Below are positions 44,188-55,250 of a stretch of 64,000 nucleotides of DNA, one piece after another (positions within the stretch are counted from its first letter, which is position 1; each line of letters starts with the position of its first letter). Position numbers and translations under genes: made by a program. This DNA comes from Asparagopsis taxiformis. Lineage: Eukaryota > Rhodophyta > Florideophyceae > Bonnemaisoniales > Bonnemaisoniaceae. Location of the stretch: positions 1 to 64,000 of the forward strand of contig JALQPE010002108.1 of NCBI GenBank assembly GCA_030407315.1, written 5' to 3'. The notes below the pieces were generated by a model. It did no database searches and was not told the origin of the DNA. It saw only the letters and a list, made by a program, of their open reading frames with translations.

Positions 44188-45438
44188 GAAATATGGAGCA
44201 TAGTGCTGGTGTGAAGGTAAATATTGGAATGGTGTGTGGTATACGACTATAGTAATTGTGATGGTGCTTTACAGATAGTTGGGTGCAGGGAAGCTAGATG
44301 TTGAATAAGACGTAGAATGAAAGATTGGGAAGATTGAGCATATCTCGTTTGTCTCACCGTAAGGAGAGAAAGTACAGAGTAGACTATAGTATGTTGAGTT
44401 TAGCATTTCAAATTATACCTATCTATCTTTGCATTGAAAGTGTCGAGTAGGAGACGTCAGTCTGGTAGCGAGGTGTGGTATGCACAGGACGTGGGTGGTG
44501 GCAAAGGAAAGAATACGCACCATCCACCACTAAATTATGAAAAATAACCGTTACGGAGCACTGGGAAGCATTATTATTATGTAGAGTAGAACAGGATGGA
44601 TGCATCCACTGGAATGATATTTGCTACAACACTGCTGTACTAAGCGTGACATCCTTCCTTCAAAGCACTTCTCCACTTCTCCTTTTAGCAAACTCCAATT
44701 GCAAGTTCAACATGAATCCCGAAACCTCCGTAAGCATCGCCGCATTTTCCGAAATAACGCGTGAGGGCTTTTCGAACATCACTGCAGAGCTGAAAGCCCT
44801 GAGTGATAAAATGGATGCCGTCGAGAAGAGCACCATTCATTTACGCGAGACTCTCGGAAATGTCGCCAAGACTGTCTCCATGCTAAACACCGATATGCAG
44901 GAGGTCAAGGGCATCGTCGATGGGCTTCTGAGCCAGGGACAAGGACATCCGAAGAAGATCGCCTCCGAGAAGGACAGGGAACGTCTCCGCACTGCGCAGG
45001 ATGCGGAGAAATCGTTCACGTTCGAAATGTTTTGTGCTGTGCAGTGTGCTGTTGTTCCAACGTACACGAAGGCAATGGTGGATAAGAGGGATAGGCATTT
45101 CAACGGATGCCAGCTAATCAATACGCTGATGTTCGCCAGGCAGAGCAATGAGCAAAAGGATGTGTTCAATAGGACGCTTGCCGGCCGGAACCACATTGAA
45201 TTGCGCTGCCAAGTTGTGGCCTCTTTAATCAAGAATACGTGTCAAAAAAATTCTCTCAAACAGGGAGGAGACCGTTCCAGCTCCAATGGAACGTCGGAAG
45301 GTATCGAACGGTGGAGGGCGCGGGGGTATGTGGCTACCGGGACCATTGAGGAGACAATTCGCGGAACGGACTCTGCTCGCATGGATGGAATGCATGGGAC
45401 GTCCGAGGGAAGTGATGGGGCCGCTCGAAAGCAGAAGC

Positions 45439-45926
45439 TGTTGAAGCACTGGAATTGGCCCTGAGGGGCTCAATTACGTGAGAAAACTTTGACCCTCGAT
45501 TTCTCTATGAAGGAGTGGTCTGAGCGCTCTGAAACCTATCTCATCGTGTTCAGCGTGCCCGAATTAGTCGGGTAGCAACTTCTCCGAAGCTTCTACGACC
45601 TTTCTTCATGGAGATATTAGCGTCTGAAGTTTCAATTTGTTTGTCATAGTTTCAATTAGTAATTAGAAATGCCAAGATGGGTTGCCATCATGGCAGAGGG
45701 AAAATGTTATGATAAGTGTACACGTGTGGATGATATGATAGAGAAGCCCACGTGTACCAGATTGGCAGCGGGTGCTTGCTAGGACAGACTGTCAGTGACA
45801 GTCTGTCTGGAGCAGCCTTGAACAGGCTGTCCTTAGCACCGCCGGCGCACCTCGGCGAGAATACAAATTATGTAGTGAGCTCGCAGATTCAGTAAACGCT
45901 CGGTAAGCGACCAATTCGTTTCAACA
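45439..45926 (+). repeat. 5' LTR of the copia element
   Basis: 488 bp, begins TGTTGAAGCACTGG and ends CGTTTCAACA. It contains a palindrome GACAGACTGTCAGTGACAGT + CTGTC near 45783 and an inverted ACACGTG pair. Confidence 0.95.
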
Positions 45927-46073
45927 GCTGATACAATAGTATAGTTACCTGCGATCATACACAATGTCATCAAAGTCTTTCCAAGTCCCATGTCGTCGCA
46001 CAAGGCCCCATGTAGACCATATCTATTCAAAAAATGCCAACCAATCCAAGCAGTCTTGTTGGTATTTCCTCAA
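45927..46073 (-). pseudogene. MOT1/BTAF1 helicase exon fragment, antisense in the copia element
   Basis: On the minus strand, 46073-45949 encodes RKYQQDCLDWLAFLNRYGLH followed by GALCDDMGLGKTL and CMIAG. This is the Q-motif and Walker A (DDMGLGKT) region of the Snf2-type ATPase MOT1/BTAF1, which removes TBP from DNA. A splice donor follows at once (GCAG|GTAACT, intron part 45948-45927). One extra T in a run of six near 46030 breaks the frame. It is therefore a genomic (unspliced) host fragment, inactive, lying against the 5' LTR. Confidence 0.8.
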
Positions 46074-46149
46074 TGATGTATTCCAGTATGTTTAGAACGT
46101 CGTCATCTCGCATAATTCACTCCGTTTGCGTATGTGCAATGTATGGCTC

Positions 46150-46290
46150 TGTCGCCGCGCCGCACCTCTGTCGCCGCTCCGCGCCGACACTGTGTCATCC
46201 TGTCACTGACACTGACATCCTGTCATCCACACTGTGTCACACTGACACTCTGTCATCTTGCCATCCGTTTCCGGGTCATCGTCATCAGGT
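46150..46290 (+). repeat. Short repeats of CTGTCA/CACTGT type
   Basis: Irregular reiteration of CTGTCATC, CACTGACA and CACTGTGTCA within the copia leader. Low-complexity, function unknown. Confidence 0.6.
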
Positions 46291-46332
46291 GACATCATTC
46301 TTTTATCTGGGGTTCGCGTAAGAAAAAAGTTT

Positions 46333-46410
46333 GGCCAGCGGCGTTGCTGGGGTTTGAACCAAGGATCTATACATCGCCGTGGACCGTCCAACCGACTCGG
46401 CTACCGGGCC
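46333..46410 (-). tRNA. tRNA-like sequence or tRNA pseudogene
   Basis: The minus strand has a perfect A box (TAGCCGAGTCGG) and a B box (GGTTCAAACCCC) 43 nt apart, the spacing of a normal tRNA. Acceptor-stem pairing is poor beyond three base pairs (GGCC...GGCC) and the anticodon arm is unclear, so this is probably a decayed tRNA or the head of a tRNA-derived SINE rather than a working tRNA. Confidence 0.45.
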
Positions 46411-46687
46411 ATTCAAGGCCCAATTACTGGAATCGACCTTTGCTTTTATATTGGCTAGTCTATACCTTTCTCAACTCGGTCCTGCTCTTGTAAGACAGTG
46501 ACCTTGTCCTGATCGGTATAGCGTTATAGCCTTTACATATCACCGAATAAACTCATCAAACGTTTGGTTTTATTGTCAACTGTTTCCACAAGTAAGTTTA
46601 TACCTTTCACCTTTCGGTCTATTTCAAGGTTTAGACCTTAGTATTGATCGGTATAACTTCTAACTCTCTTGTTCTCTTCTCTCTGCA

Positions 46688-47107
46688 GTGTCTAGCAGTG
46701 ACGAAGACCGCGTGGAACCGCGCACCGACGAGCAGCCTCCCAGGCTTCGTCGCGAGGGGGAGTCTCTTCAAGACCGGGTCTTCCGCAAAGCCTACAGCAT
46801 CGCCGAAAGGAGGGATAACAAGAAGAAGTACGCCGCTCACAAGAAGGCAAACCGCTCGAGGTGCCATCACTGCAACGTCTTTCTCAACTCCGCCGAGTCT
46901 AGAGTCGCACACTTCAGCGGCTCTAGACATAAGAAGACTATCGAACGCCTCAAGGAAGGTGGTCTCAAGGTCTGCAAGCCCTGCGGTGTCATCGTTCGCA
47001 CCCAGAGCGAGTTCGACAACCACCTCCGCGGTAGTCGCCACCGTGGCATCGAGAAGACTCTCAAAGCCGCTAAAGCCTCTAAGGCTTCTTCCTCCTCCGA
47101 TAAGTAG
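46688..47107 (+). CDS. Two-finger matrin/U1-type C2H2 protein inside the copia element
   Basis: About 140 residues: an acidic N-terminus (SSSDEDRVEPRTDEQ), a basic helix, then two zinc fingers of the matrin/U1/ZNF346 type. The first is CHHCNVFLNSAESRVAHFSG followed by SRHKK; the second is CKPCGVIVRTQSEFDNHLRG then SRHR. A K/A/S-rich tail follows. Such fingers bind RNA, often double-stranded. The frame has no ATG: it opens directly after TTCTCTCTGCAG, a textbook 3' splice site, so exon 1 and the start lie upstream, probably before 46492 where GTAAGA could be the donor (intron about 196 nt). I could not identify exon 1. A captured host gene or an accessory ORF of the element. Confidence 0.65.
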   Translation: MSSSDEDRVEPRTDEQPPRLRREGESLQDRVFRKAYSIAERRDNKKKYAAHKKANRSRCHHCNVFLNSAESRVAHFSGSRHKKTIERLKEGGLKVCKPCGVIVRTQSEFDNHLRGSRHRGIEKTLKAAKASKASSSSDK

Positions 47108-47291
47108 TACTCCTCTTCTCTAGACACAATAGAAATCTAGCTGATTTCTCTTTGATAAACCTTGTTTTCTTGTTCTCCACTCATCTTGCTCTTAGCTAAA
47201 AGTCTTTATCCTATAGATCCCAGCTTGGTCCTAGACGACTATCGGTTGTCCACTTGGGAAGGGTCGAACAGATAAGACATAATACAGAGCC

Positions 47292-50200
47292 ATGGAGAGC
47301 AATTCATCCGGCATTCGCATTGAAAAGCTGGACTACTCCAACTTCCACTCATGGAAGCAAAAGATGGAGCTCATCCTCGGACACCGCGAGGTGGACGAAA
47401 TGATCGATCCTGACCTACGTCCTCCACGCCCGGCAGAACAGGAAGCACTGTCCAAGTGGCTTCGCAAAGACAAAACTGCTCGGATGACCATCGGGATCAC
47501 GTTGTCTGATGAGATGCTCAAGAACGTCTCACACACCACTACTGCTCTGGAAATGTGGCAGGAGATCTGTAACGTGCACCAAAGGCACACTCTCCTAAAC
47601 AAACTAGCTGCAAGGCGTGATTTCTATACTGCCACTATGAAGCCCGGTGAACAGATGCTCGTCTACATTAATCGTGTTCGACAGATGGCCTCGGTCCTCA
47701 GCTCTATGGGCGTGATCATCGACGACAAGGAAATGGCTATGGCTGTCCTCAATGGCCTTCCTTCTTCCTTCCAGACACTCATTACTGCTCTTGATGCTAT
47801 AGGTGATGAGGATCCTACATTCACCTTCGACAAAGTCCGAAGTCTCCTTCTTCAGGAGGAACGTAGAGCTTCTATTTTGAAACCTGGAAGCTCTTCTTCT
47901 GACTCAGCTGCATTATTATCCAGGTCTGGGAAACAGCCCGGCAGTAACCGAAAGAAATGCACTCATTGCGGTCGTACCAACCACACTGAACCGTATTGTT
48001 GGCAAAAGTATGGCCGTCCATCCCGCTCTCGGCCTGCACGGTCTAAACCTTCTGCCATGGTTACTCTCACCGATTCAGAAGGCAATCCTCCATCAAACTC
48101 TGTTTCCGCGTCTACTTTCCATAATGATGAAGAGAAAGAGTATGTTTGCCTCATGTCAACTACTCCTGGATCTCTTCATACATCAACTTGGTACATAGAC
48201 TCTGCTGCCACCTCTCACATGACCTTCGATCGCTCCATGTTTGTTTCCTATAAGGAAATAACACCGTTCTCCGTAACTCTGGGAGATAAGTCTACCTCAA
48301 TGGCAGTCGGCCGTGGTGATGTTCGTTTAATGATCTCTCTATATGGGGAAATAAAACAGTGCATACTTCGTGACGTCCTCCACGTTCCCTCTTTTGTATT
48401 TTCTCTCATCTCCGTCAGCACCCTCACTACTCGAGGCATATCGGTGCAGTTCAATAACAATACAGTCATCCTGACTCAGAACAACAAACCGATAGCCACT
48501 GGACGGAGAAGCAAGGGACTCTATGCCATTGATCTCTTCTCGTCAGAGGCCCCAAAAGATCATGTGCAGCAAACAGCCTGTGTGGCCTCGCTACAGCTCT
48601 GGCACGAGCGGCTCGGGCATGTCAACAAATCCGGTATCTCACGCATGGAACAGCTATCTGCCGTGAAGGGCCTCCGAATCAAATCTCAGAAATCAGATGC
48701 AGGTGCCCCATGTGAAGGATGCATAACCGGCAAAATGCCCCGAGCAGCTATTCCAAAGCTCTCTGAAACGAGAGCATCTGAGCTACTCCAGTTGGTTCAC
48801 ACAGATCTGGCAGGGCCGATGGAAGTACTCTCGAAAGGGGGAGCTCGATACTTTGTGACATTCATCGATGACAAGTCCCGATGGCTAACGGTATACCCGC
48901 TCCACCGTAAGTCCGATTGCTTCGACTCCTTCCAGAGATTCCTGCGCATTGCTGAAACGCAAACTGGTTGTAAACTCCGCCAACTACGCTCGGATGGAGG
49001 GGGAGAGTTCTTCTCAAACGACTTTACCTCCTTCCTCGACAGCCAAGGAATCAAACGTCAGACCACCTGCGCATACACTCCGCAACAGAATGGTGTGGCA
49101 GAGAGAATGAACAGAACCCTCAAAGATCAAATTCGTGCCATGCTCCATCACAGCAACACCCCATTCGAGTTCTGGGCAGAAGCACTCTCCTGTGCTGCCT
49201 ACATTCGTAACCGTGTCACCAGCCGCTCCCTGCCAACAGGAAATACTCCGTATGAGATCTGGTATGGTAGGAAACCGAGTATTGCTCATATGCGAACGTT
49301 CGGAAGTAGATGCTGGTACAAAACGCCTGATAAACTTCTTCAGACCCTTGATTTGCGGGCAAAGGAAGCAATTATGCTTGGATACGCAAGCTCCCAGAAA
49401 GCCTACAAACTATGGGACACAGCAAATGAAAAGGTCGTTGTGTCGCGAGACGTAGTGTTCGACGAGCTGCAGAAGAAGCGTTTACCATCTTCTGATACAG
49501 ACTACAACAGCGTTGATGCTGCTCCTGAGTCCAATACTGAGCCATGGGATGGAGACAGCAAGTCTGGTCTCTCTACCAAACAGGATACTCCTCCTTCATC
49601 CCATTCGGACTCTGACTCTGACACCAACGCTCCACAACCTCAATCTCCTCCACCAACTCCCTCAGCATCTACTGATGAGTCTCTCCTTAACGCTCCGCGT
49701 AAATCTTCTCGATCTCGTAAACCTCCGGGTGAGTGGTGGAAAACAACTGCCCTTGTCTCCACTACTGCTGATACCACTCCGGAACATCTTCTTACCTTCA
49801 CTGAGGTGACCAAGGGGGAGGAAAAAGATCTCTGGATTGAGGCCATTCAGTCCGAGATGGATTCCCTCGAAGCAAATAGCACCTGGATTCTGGTCCCCCG
49901 CAGTGAAGCTCTCAACCTCCTCACTTCGAAGTGGGTCTTCAAACGCAAAGATGTTGTGAGTGAAACTGGTGAGCACTCGATCAAACACAAAGCTCGACTC
50001 GTAACTCGAGGATTCCAGCAGAAGTACGGCATCGACTACTCCGAGACTTATGCCCCCGTTGTCCAGTTCTGTACCCTTCGCATGTTCTTTGCGCTCACTG
50101 TCCACCACGATTTGCACTGCGACCAAATGGACGTCAAAACAGCCTTTCTCTACGGAGATCTCGAGCAGGACATCTTCATGGAGCAGCCGGAGGGATTCAT

Positions 50201-51372
50201 CGACTCGAAGCATCCAGACCATGTCTGCAAACTGCAAAAGGCTCTATACGGACTCAAACAAGCTCCGAGGCAGTGGCATGCTAAGATCGATGACTTTCTC
50301 ATTTCACAGCTCGACTTCCAGAGCTCTCCGTACGATCCATGTTTCTATGTCAGGTATCGTGACGACTCTATGATCATCATTGCACTATACGTCGACGATA
50401 TTCTTCTTGCTTCAAGCAGTAGATATGTTGGATGAGCTGAAAGCAGAGTTCAGCAAGCGTTTCGAGATGAAGGATTGTGGTAGAGCTCGGGTATGTCTTG
50501 GACTAGAGATTGCGCGCAACACCTCGAAAGGACTGCTACACTTGAACCAGTCTCGCTACGCTGAGAAGGTATTGGAACGGTTTGGAATGGAAAATGCAAG
50601 TCCGGTTGTTACGCCAATGCAAGCTCAGATCTCCGTCGCGGATACCGAAACTGAGCCCATCGACTCTACGCTCTATCGCAGAGCAATTGGCAGCCTGATG
50701 TACCTAGCGGTGGGAACTCGCCCTGACATCGCATTTGCCGTTGGGAGACTTGCACAGTTCGTTGAGGCCCCGACAAAAGCTCTCTGGGTAGCCGTTAAAC
50801 GTGTCCTACGCTACATCGCTGGTACACGGGACTTTGGCGTGATGTATAAAGCTACAGCAACACTTGCACCAGTCGGGTACAGCGACTCGGACTGGGGCGG
50901 TTGTACTATCAACCGGAAGTCGACCAGTGGCTATGTCTTCAAGATGGCTGGAGGAGCGGTGAGCTGGAAGTCTCGTAAGCAAGGCTGTGTAGCCCAGTCT
51001 TCCTCAGAAGCCGAATACATGGCTCTCAGTGCAGCAGTGAAGGAGGCAATCTGGCTGAGAAACATCGTTGGTTTCAGCAGCAGTACAAATCCTGCAGATC
51101 CTATCCTCATCAATGTGGATAATCAAGGATCTATCAAAATGGCTAGGAACGATGCTTCTGGAACCCGCACAAAGCATATCGACATTCGGTATCACTTTGT
51201 CCGGGATTGCCTCCTCGAAGGAATGTTCGATATCGACTACTGTCCAACATCTGATATGGTAGCGGATGTCCTCACTAAGCCTCTGCAAAGGATTCAGTTC
51301 GTCAAGCTTCGTGAACTTATGGGGGTAACTACCAAATCATTAATCGAGAAGGTCAAAGAGGGGGAGTGTTGA
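47292..51372 (+). CDS. copia gag-pol polyprotein, one frameshift in RT
   Basis: ATG 47292 (GAGCCATGGAG). Gag with a UBN2-like start (YSNFHSWKQKMELIL) and a CCHC knuckle (CTHCGRTNHTEPYC). Protease WYIDSAATSHM. GAG-pre-integrase, then integrase with HTDLAGP, FIDDKSRW and LRSDGGGEFFSN, and TPQQNGVAERMNR. Reverse transcriptase with QMDVKTAFLYGDLEQDIFM and the LYVDDILLAS box. RNase H with GYSDSDWGGC, SSSEAEYMAL and DIRYHFVRD. A frameshift about 12 codons past the YVDD box (near 50420) splits the frame into 47292-50435 and a continuation to 51372, so this copy should not make a full RT-RNase H. All other domains look intact. Confidence 0.92.
51354..51366 (+). other. Polypurine tract of the copia element
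   Basis: AAAGAGGGGGAG directly before the 3' LTR start TGTTGAAG, the plus-strand priming site of LTR retrotransposons. Confidence 0.85.
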
Positions 51373-51854
51373 AGCACTGGAATTGGCCCTGAGGGGCTCA
51401 ATTACGTGAGAAAACTTTGACCCTCGATTTCTCTATGAAGGAGTGGTCTGAGCGCTCTGAAACCTATCTCATCGTGTTCAGCGTGCCCGAATTAGTCGGG
51501 TAGCAACTTCTCCGAAGCTTCTACGACCTTTCTTCATGGAGATATTAGCGTCTGAAGTTTCAATTTGTTTGTCATAGTTTCAATTAGTAATTAGAAATGC
51601 CAAGATGGGTTGCCATCATGGCAGAGGGAAAATGTTATGATAAGTGTACACGTGTGGATGATATGATAGAGAAGCCCACGTGTACCAGATTGGCAGCGGG
51701 TGCTTGCTAGGACAGACTGTCAGTGACAGTCTGTCTGGAGCAGCCTTGAACAGGCTGTCCTTAGCACTGCCGGCGCACCTCGGCGAGAATACAAATTATG
51801 TAGTGAGCTCGCAGATTCAGTAAACGCTCGGTAAGCGACCAATTCGTTTCAACA
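51367..51854 (+). repeat. 3' LTR of the copia element
   Basis: 488 bp, one mismatch to the 5' LTR. Followed by GAAGC and the continuation of the family X frame. Confidence 0.95.
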
Positions 51855-52884
51855 GAAGCGAAGAAAGGTTGGTGACAATGGGCCGTTGCACAGAAAGGAG
51901 GTAGGCATCACTGTGACGAAATCGGCACTCACGGCAGTGACCGCGTTTATGAACAAGTCCAGGGATCATGTGCGAAACCGGTTCATCCGAGATCTTGGAT
52001 TCGTTCTATACAGTGGGTTTCAAGGTTCAGTCCGCATGGAGCATCATTTGCACGACGGTGGGCTGGACATTGAGTCAGTTCCAAGTCTGTACTCGGCGCA
52101 GAGGAAAATGAATACAGCGGAGCGTGCAGCAATGGATGACAAGAATATGAAGATTCTTCGCGACTTCATTGCAGTGCGAAAAGAAATGCTATTCAAAGTC
52201 GAGTACGAAGTTCAAATAATTGGAGAACCGGACAAGAGGTTTTTGACTAGGAGGATCAATTTAGTAGAGGTTGCACTGAACTTTGCAGTCGCCTACACGC
52301 AATGTTCTGATAAGAAAATGTTCCTGCGACGTTCGGAATACTGCTTGCAATTCATCTACATACTTGCATACGGGTTCCGAACGATTTTGAAATTTCAAAG
52401 TGGAGCAGAGGTGGAAGGAGCGCAAATCCGGGAAATCAATGAAGCAGTGAAACTGCTTCTTCCCGGGGAGCGGGTGAGTAGTCGGTTCATGAATGAGGAG
52501 GTTTTGACTATATCGCGTGATAGATATGAAGAACTGAATGTAGACGATGGGGGGAATCAGTGCTGGAGGAGAGCTTCAGGTCTATGGAAGAGGACGGAGG
52601 AGATACAGAATATGTGAAGGTATTCGTCGATGATGAAATCGAGAATGAAGGGGAGTAGTATCGGATGAAACCGGTTTCGGTATAGTAGACGAAGAATGAA
52701 GAAATAAAATTTCTGTTGAGTTGAATTTTGTAATAGATGGAAGTAGATAGATACGAGACATCAGGAAACCAGTCAGACGATAGTGTCAAGTCGAAGGAAC
52801 AGCGCAGAGACAGGTAGTGGAATAGTCGAAGTAGGAAGGGGCGAGGGTATCCGTCTTTACTAGAAATTGATGGCCACAGGAGCT

Positions 52885-54294
52885 CTAGAATGGAATACCC
52901 AGGAACAGGATAACTACGGATAGGTGTGCTTTATCATTTTTGCTCCGGACTGCAGGTGGCAGGTGGAGGAGAGGGTGGGTGGGTAGTGTCTGAATCCGCA
53001 TTGAAGCCAAGACGAGAGATAGCCTCATAGCCAATGTCTTCAAGCTCCTGGCATGTAGTAGTACCACTGAAAATACAGCAAGGTAAGCGTAGATGTAGTG
53101 TACCAAACGTCTCTGCGGTTGATAGAGGCTGGAAAGTGCTGTAACAAGCTCGGCGCTGAATACGTCTCCACAGTAACGAAAAAGTTGCTCCATAGGTAAC
53201 AGTAGCCTTATCACGTAGGTGGAAAGAGTCCACGATGCTAGACTTTGATAGTTGGCTAAGACATAGGGGATGTAAAAATGTATTGCTGACGTGGTCAAAC
53301 TCGTAGGAGTCTCTGCAAAGAACTGTCATACGTTGGTCTGGGCTGGACAGGACGTAAGCAGATGAGCCGACGAGAAATGCGGAAGAAGGAGCATCATGAG
53401 AGCAATCAACGTCGACTAGATTTCCTAAAATTCGGACAATCGATGAGCTGCCTCCATCGCGTTCCGCCCTGCTCTTCACCAATATTTTCTGGAACCCGTG
53501 TTGCGAGGTACCTATGGAGTCACATAGTGCCTGAAAGGTGGGGAAAATGATGGAAATATTCGACTCATTTCCAGAGGGAAAGGTGATGTCCTCAAAGGAC
53601 GGCTGGAAGAGAACGTCACGATTCTCTTTCGCCTTACATTGAATGGTAATAGTGCGGAATTGAGCAAGGGAGCAGTCGGCCTGTACTCTGATTTCTTCTT
53701 GCGATGTTTGTCGCATTCCCCTGGAGTGCTCGGATTTTGTCATCCGGAGGGAGAGGGGCTTGTCCGTGTACACACCAAGCTTCTGAAACAGAATGCTACA
53801 TACAGTCAGAGCAGAGGAGGTCATGGAGCTGTTGGAATCGAATGGAGGGGAAGAGGATGTTTGGCAGCTGACTCCAGCTTTTCCAATCTTGCCAGCATTT
53901 CTGCTATGGTCTTCTTCATTTGATCCGCAGTGCAATCTTGAAGGATGCCGCGGTGGCGGTGGCGAGTGTGGTCAATGCCGTAGTCCGGGTCTCTCTCTGC
54001 TGGGGATGCAGGTGAGTCCATACTGCGAAGCTCACCACTTCGCCACGGGAGAACCCTTCCGGAATCCTTGTCGACGAGCTCATTACGATCTGAGATCTTG
54101 ACTTGAGAAAGGGTAGAGTCGAAACCATATTCAGCTTTGTATTCGAGCAATGCATGGAGGAATGGGTCTGTTTCAGTCTTGACCTGAGTAATTTCCTTGA
54201 CGATTGCAGACCACCACACAATTTTTCGTTTCCTCCCAAACGGCCGAAGTTCCCATTGAACTTCTATAACGTCGTTTGGAGCGAGAGGAGGCAT
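52885..54294 (-). CDS. Family Y protein (Tudor/chromo-like N-terminus), right copy
   Basis: ATG at 54294 (MPPLAPNDVIEVQWELRPF). Residues 5-75 have the pattern VEVQW ... VWWSAIVKEI ... HALLEYKAEYGF ... VKISDRNELV, similar to a Tudor/agenet-like reader and to the remnant at 271-1190. A short heptad segment follows (IAEMLARLEKLESAA). The first frame stops at 53821; a second frame (53935-52934) continues with NISIIFPTF, then SIVRILGNLVDVDC and TTTCQELEDIGYEAISRLGF. The change of frame at 53820-53935 is either an intron I could not place or a frameshift. It converges with the family X gene, 270 bp apart. No known function. Confidence 0.45.
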
Positions 54295-54808
54295 GTTGGG
54301 ATAGCTATGGGATAGAATTGTTGTATTAGTGAAAGTCTAACCGTTACCTTCTGCTAAAGAGTAGTATATACTACGAGGATTGGAAAGGTCGAGAAGAGAT
54401 GTTTAGCTGGTGTAGAAATAGAATGGACAATTGACAAAATTGACACGTCAGTGTGGATGATGTCTGCCATGAACTGATTGCAGCATAAAATTTGATGTGA
54501 ATAATCGTTCTAGAAGTGAATGTCGGATGCATACGATTGGACTACAACGATACGTTTAGAGATGTTACGGGGCCCAATAAATTGCATGGAAAAAATATTT
54601 TGAGTATTACTTTAGTATTACATTGATTATTGAGCTAACAGTCGATATAGTTATCTTGTAAAGGTTCGGACAGGGGTGGAAAGGAAACAGCCACCGAAGT
54701 GCTACCACTCGCTGACACTTTGTTTTAAACAACCAACTTCTGCTTTGCGCCACCCTGGTCAAGCAGCAACCAACTATCCCTTTCTTAAGAACTCTACCTT
54801 TGTTCGCC

Positions 54809-55250
54809 ATGGAAGGAACGTTCCACAATCACGGTGAAAAGCACGACGGATGGGTGTTCATCGACCCCAATCAAGTCAGCAAATTCGTATCGATTCGCGA
54901 TGTTGATGGAAGTCATGTGGAAGCGCTCATGGAGAGCATTCGCAACAGCGGTTATGACACAGCTCATCCCGTGACTGGCAGGTTTCGAGAAGGCGTTCTG
55001 GAGATATTGGATGGAGCGCACCGCTGCATGGAAATTGTACGTGGAATGGAGAAGGGCGTCTTTCCTCCTGGCGTTACGATTCCTATGCGAGAAGAGTCTA
55101 TCTTGACGGACACCAACAGCAGTACTGCTGTTGTGCTGGACCGTGTGAGAGCGACGACATCCAACGACATTGCAGGCCTGCAAAGGCGCATGATGTTTGT
55201 TGAGTATCTGATGATCGCCGCTGATCTCAGAGACGAGTACTGGGTGTCAT
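54809..55250 (+). pseudogene. ParB-domain fragment of the dioxygenase family
   Basis: ATG 54809 in a good context (GCCATGG). The first 95 residues are a ParB-type domain: WVFIDPNQVSKF (beta start), HVEALMESIRNSGYD (helix), and ILDGAHRCMEIVRGM, the DG-x-HR signature seen as DGLHR in the genes at 10293 and 59656. The frame runs on to about DLRDEYWV and then enters unrelated DNA at about 55245, ending at 55308. The rest of the gene, including any dioxygenase, is missing, so this is a truncated fourth member of the family. Confidence 0.7.

Larger units (their letters stand above)
45434..51859 (+). mobile_element. Ty1/copia LTR retrotransposon with host-like cargo
   Basis: 6.4 kb bounded by 488-bp LTRs (TGTTGAAGC ... 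TTTCAACA) and a 5-bp target duplication GAAGC (45434-45438 and 51855-51859). The LTRs differ at only one position (C at about 45840, T at about 51768), so the insertion is recent. The internal part holds, in order, an antisense MOT1/BTAF1 exon fragment, a tRNA-like sequence, a zinc-finger gene and gag-pol. No ordinary primer binding site follows the 5' LTR; host-like DNA abuts it directly. Confidence 0.93.
44712..52617 (+). pseudogene. Family X coiled-coil protein, split by the copia element
   Basis: The first ATG in frame is 44712 (CAACATGAATCCC). Part one (44712-45438) has a coiled coil (ITAELKALSDKMDAVEKS ... LNTDMQEVKGIVDGL), then FTFEMFCAVQCAVVPTYTK. Part two (51860-52617) resumes after one copy of the target duplication in exactly the same frame (codon CGA formed across the junction), so the uninterrupted gene had about 495 codons. 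Near the end, a run of six G at 52547-52552 makes the current frame finish as an unlikely tail; with one more G the frame would run on through an acidic tail to 52658. Part two matches the family X remnant at 1960-3640. Function unknown; it converges with the family Y gene at 54294-52885. The insertion must inactivate this allele unless the host splices it out. Confidence 0.8.

Noticed and set aside
45439..45926. 5' LTR read as a solo LTR inside an intron of a real MOT1 gene
   Set aside because: The bases right of this LTR do not repeat GAAGC, whereas the outer flanks at 45434 and 51855 do, and the family X frame rejoins exactly there. The MOT1 piece is therefore inside the element, and it also has a frameshift.
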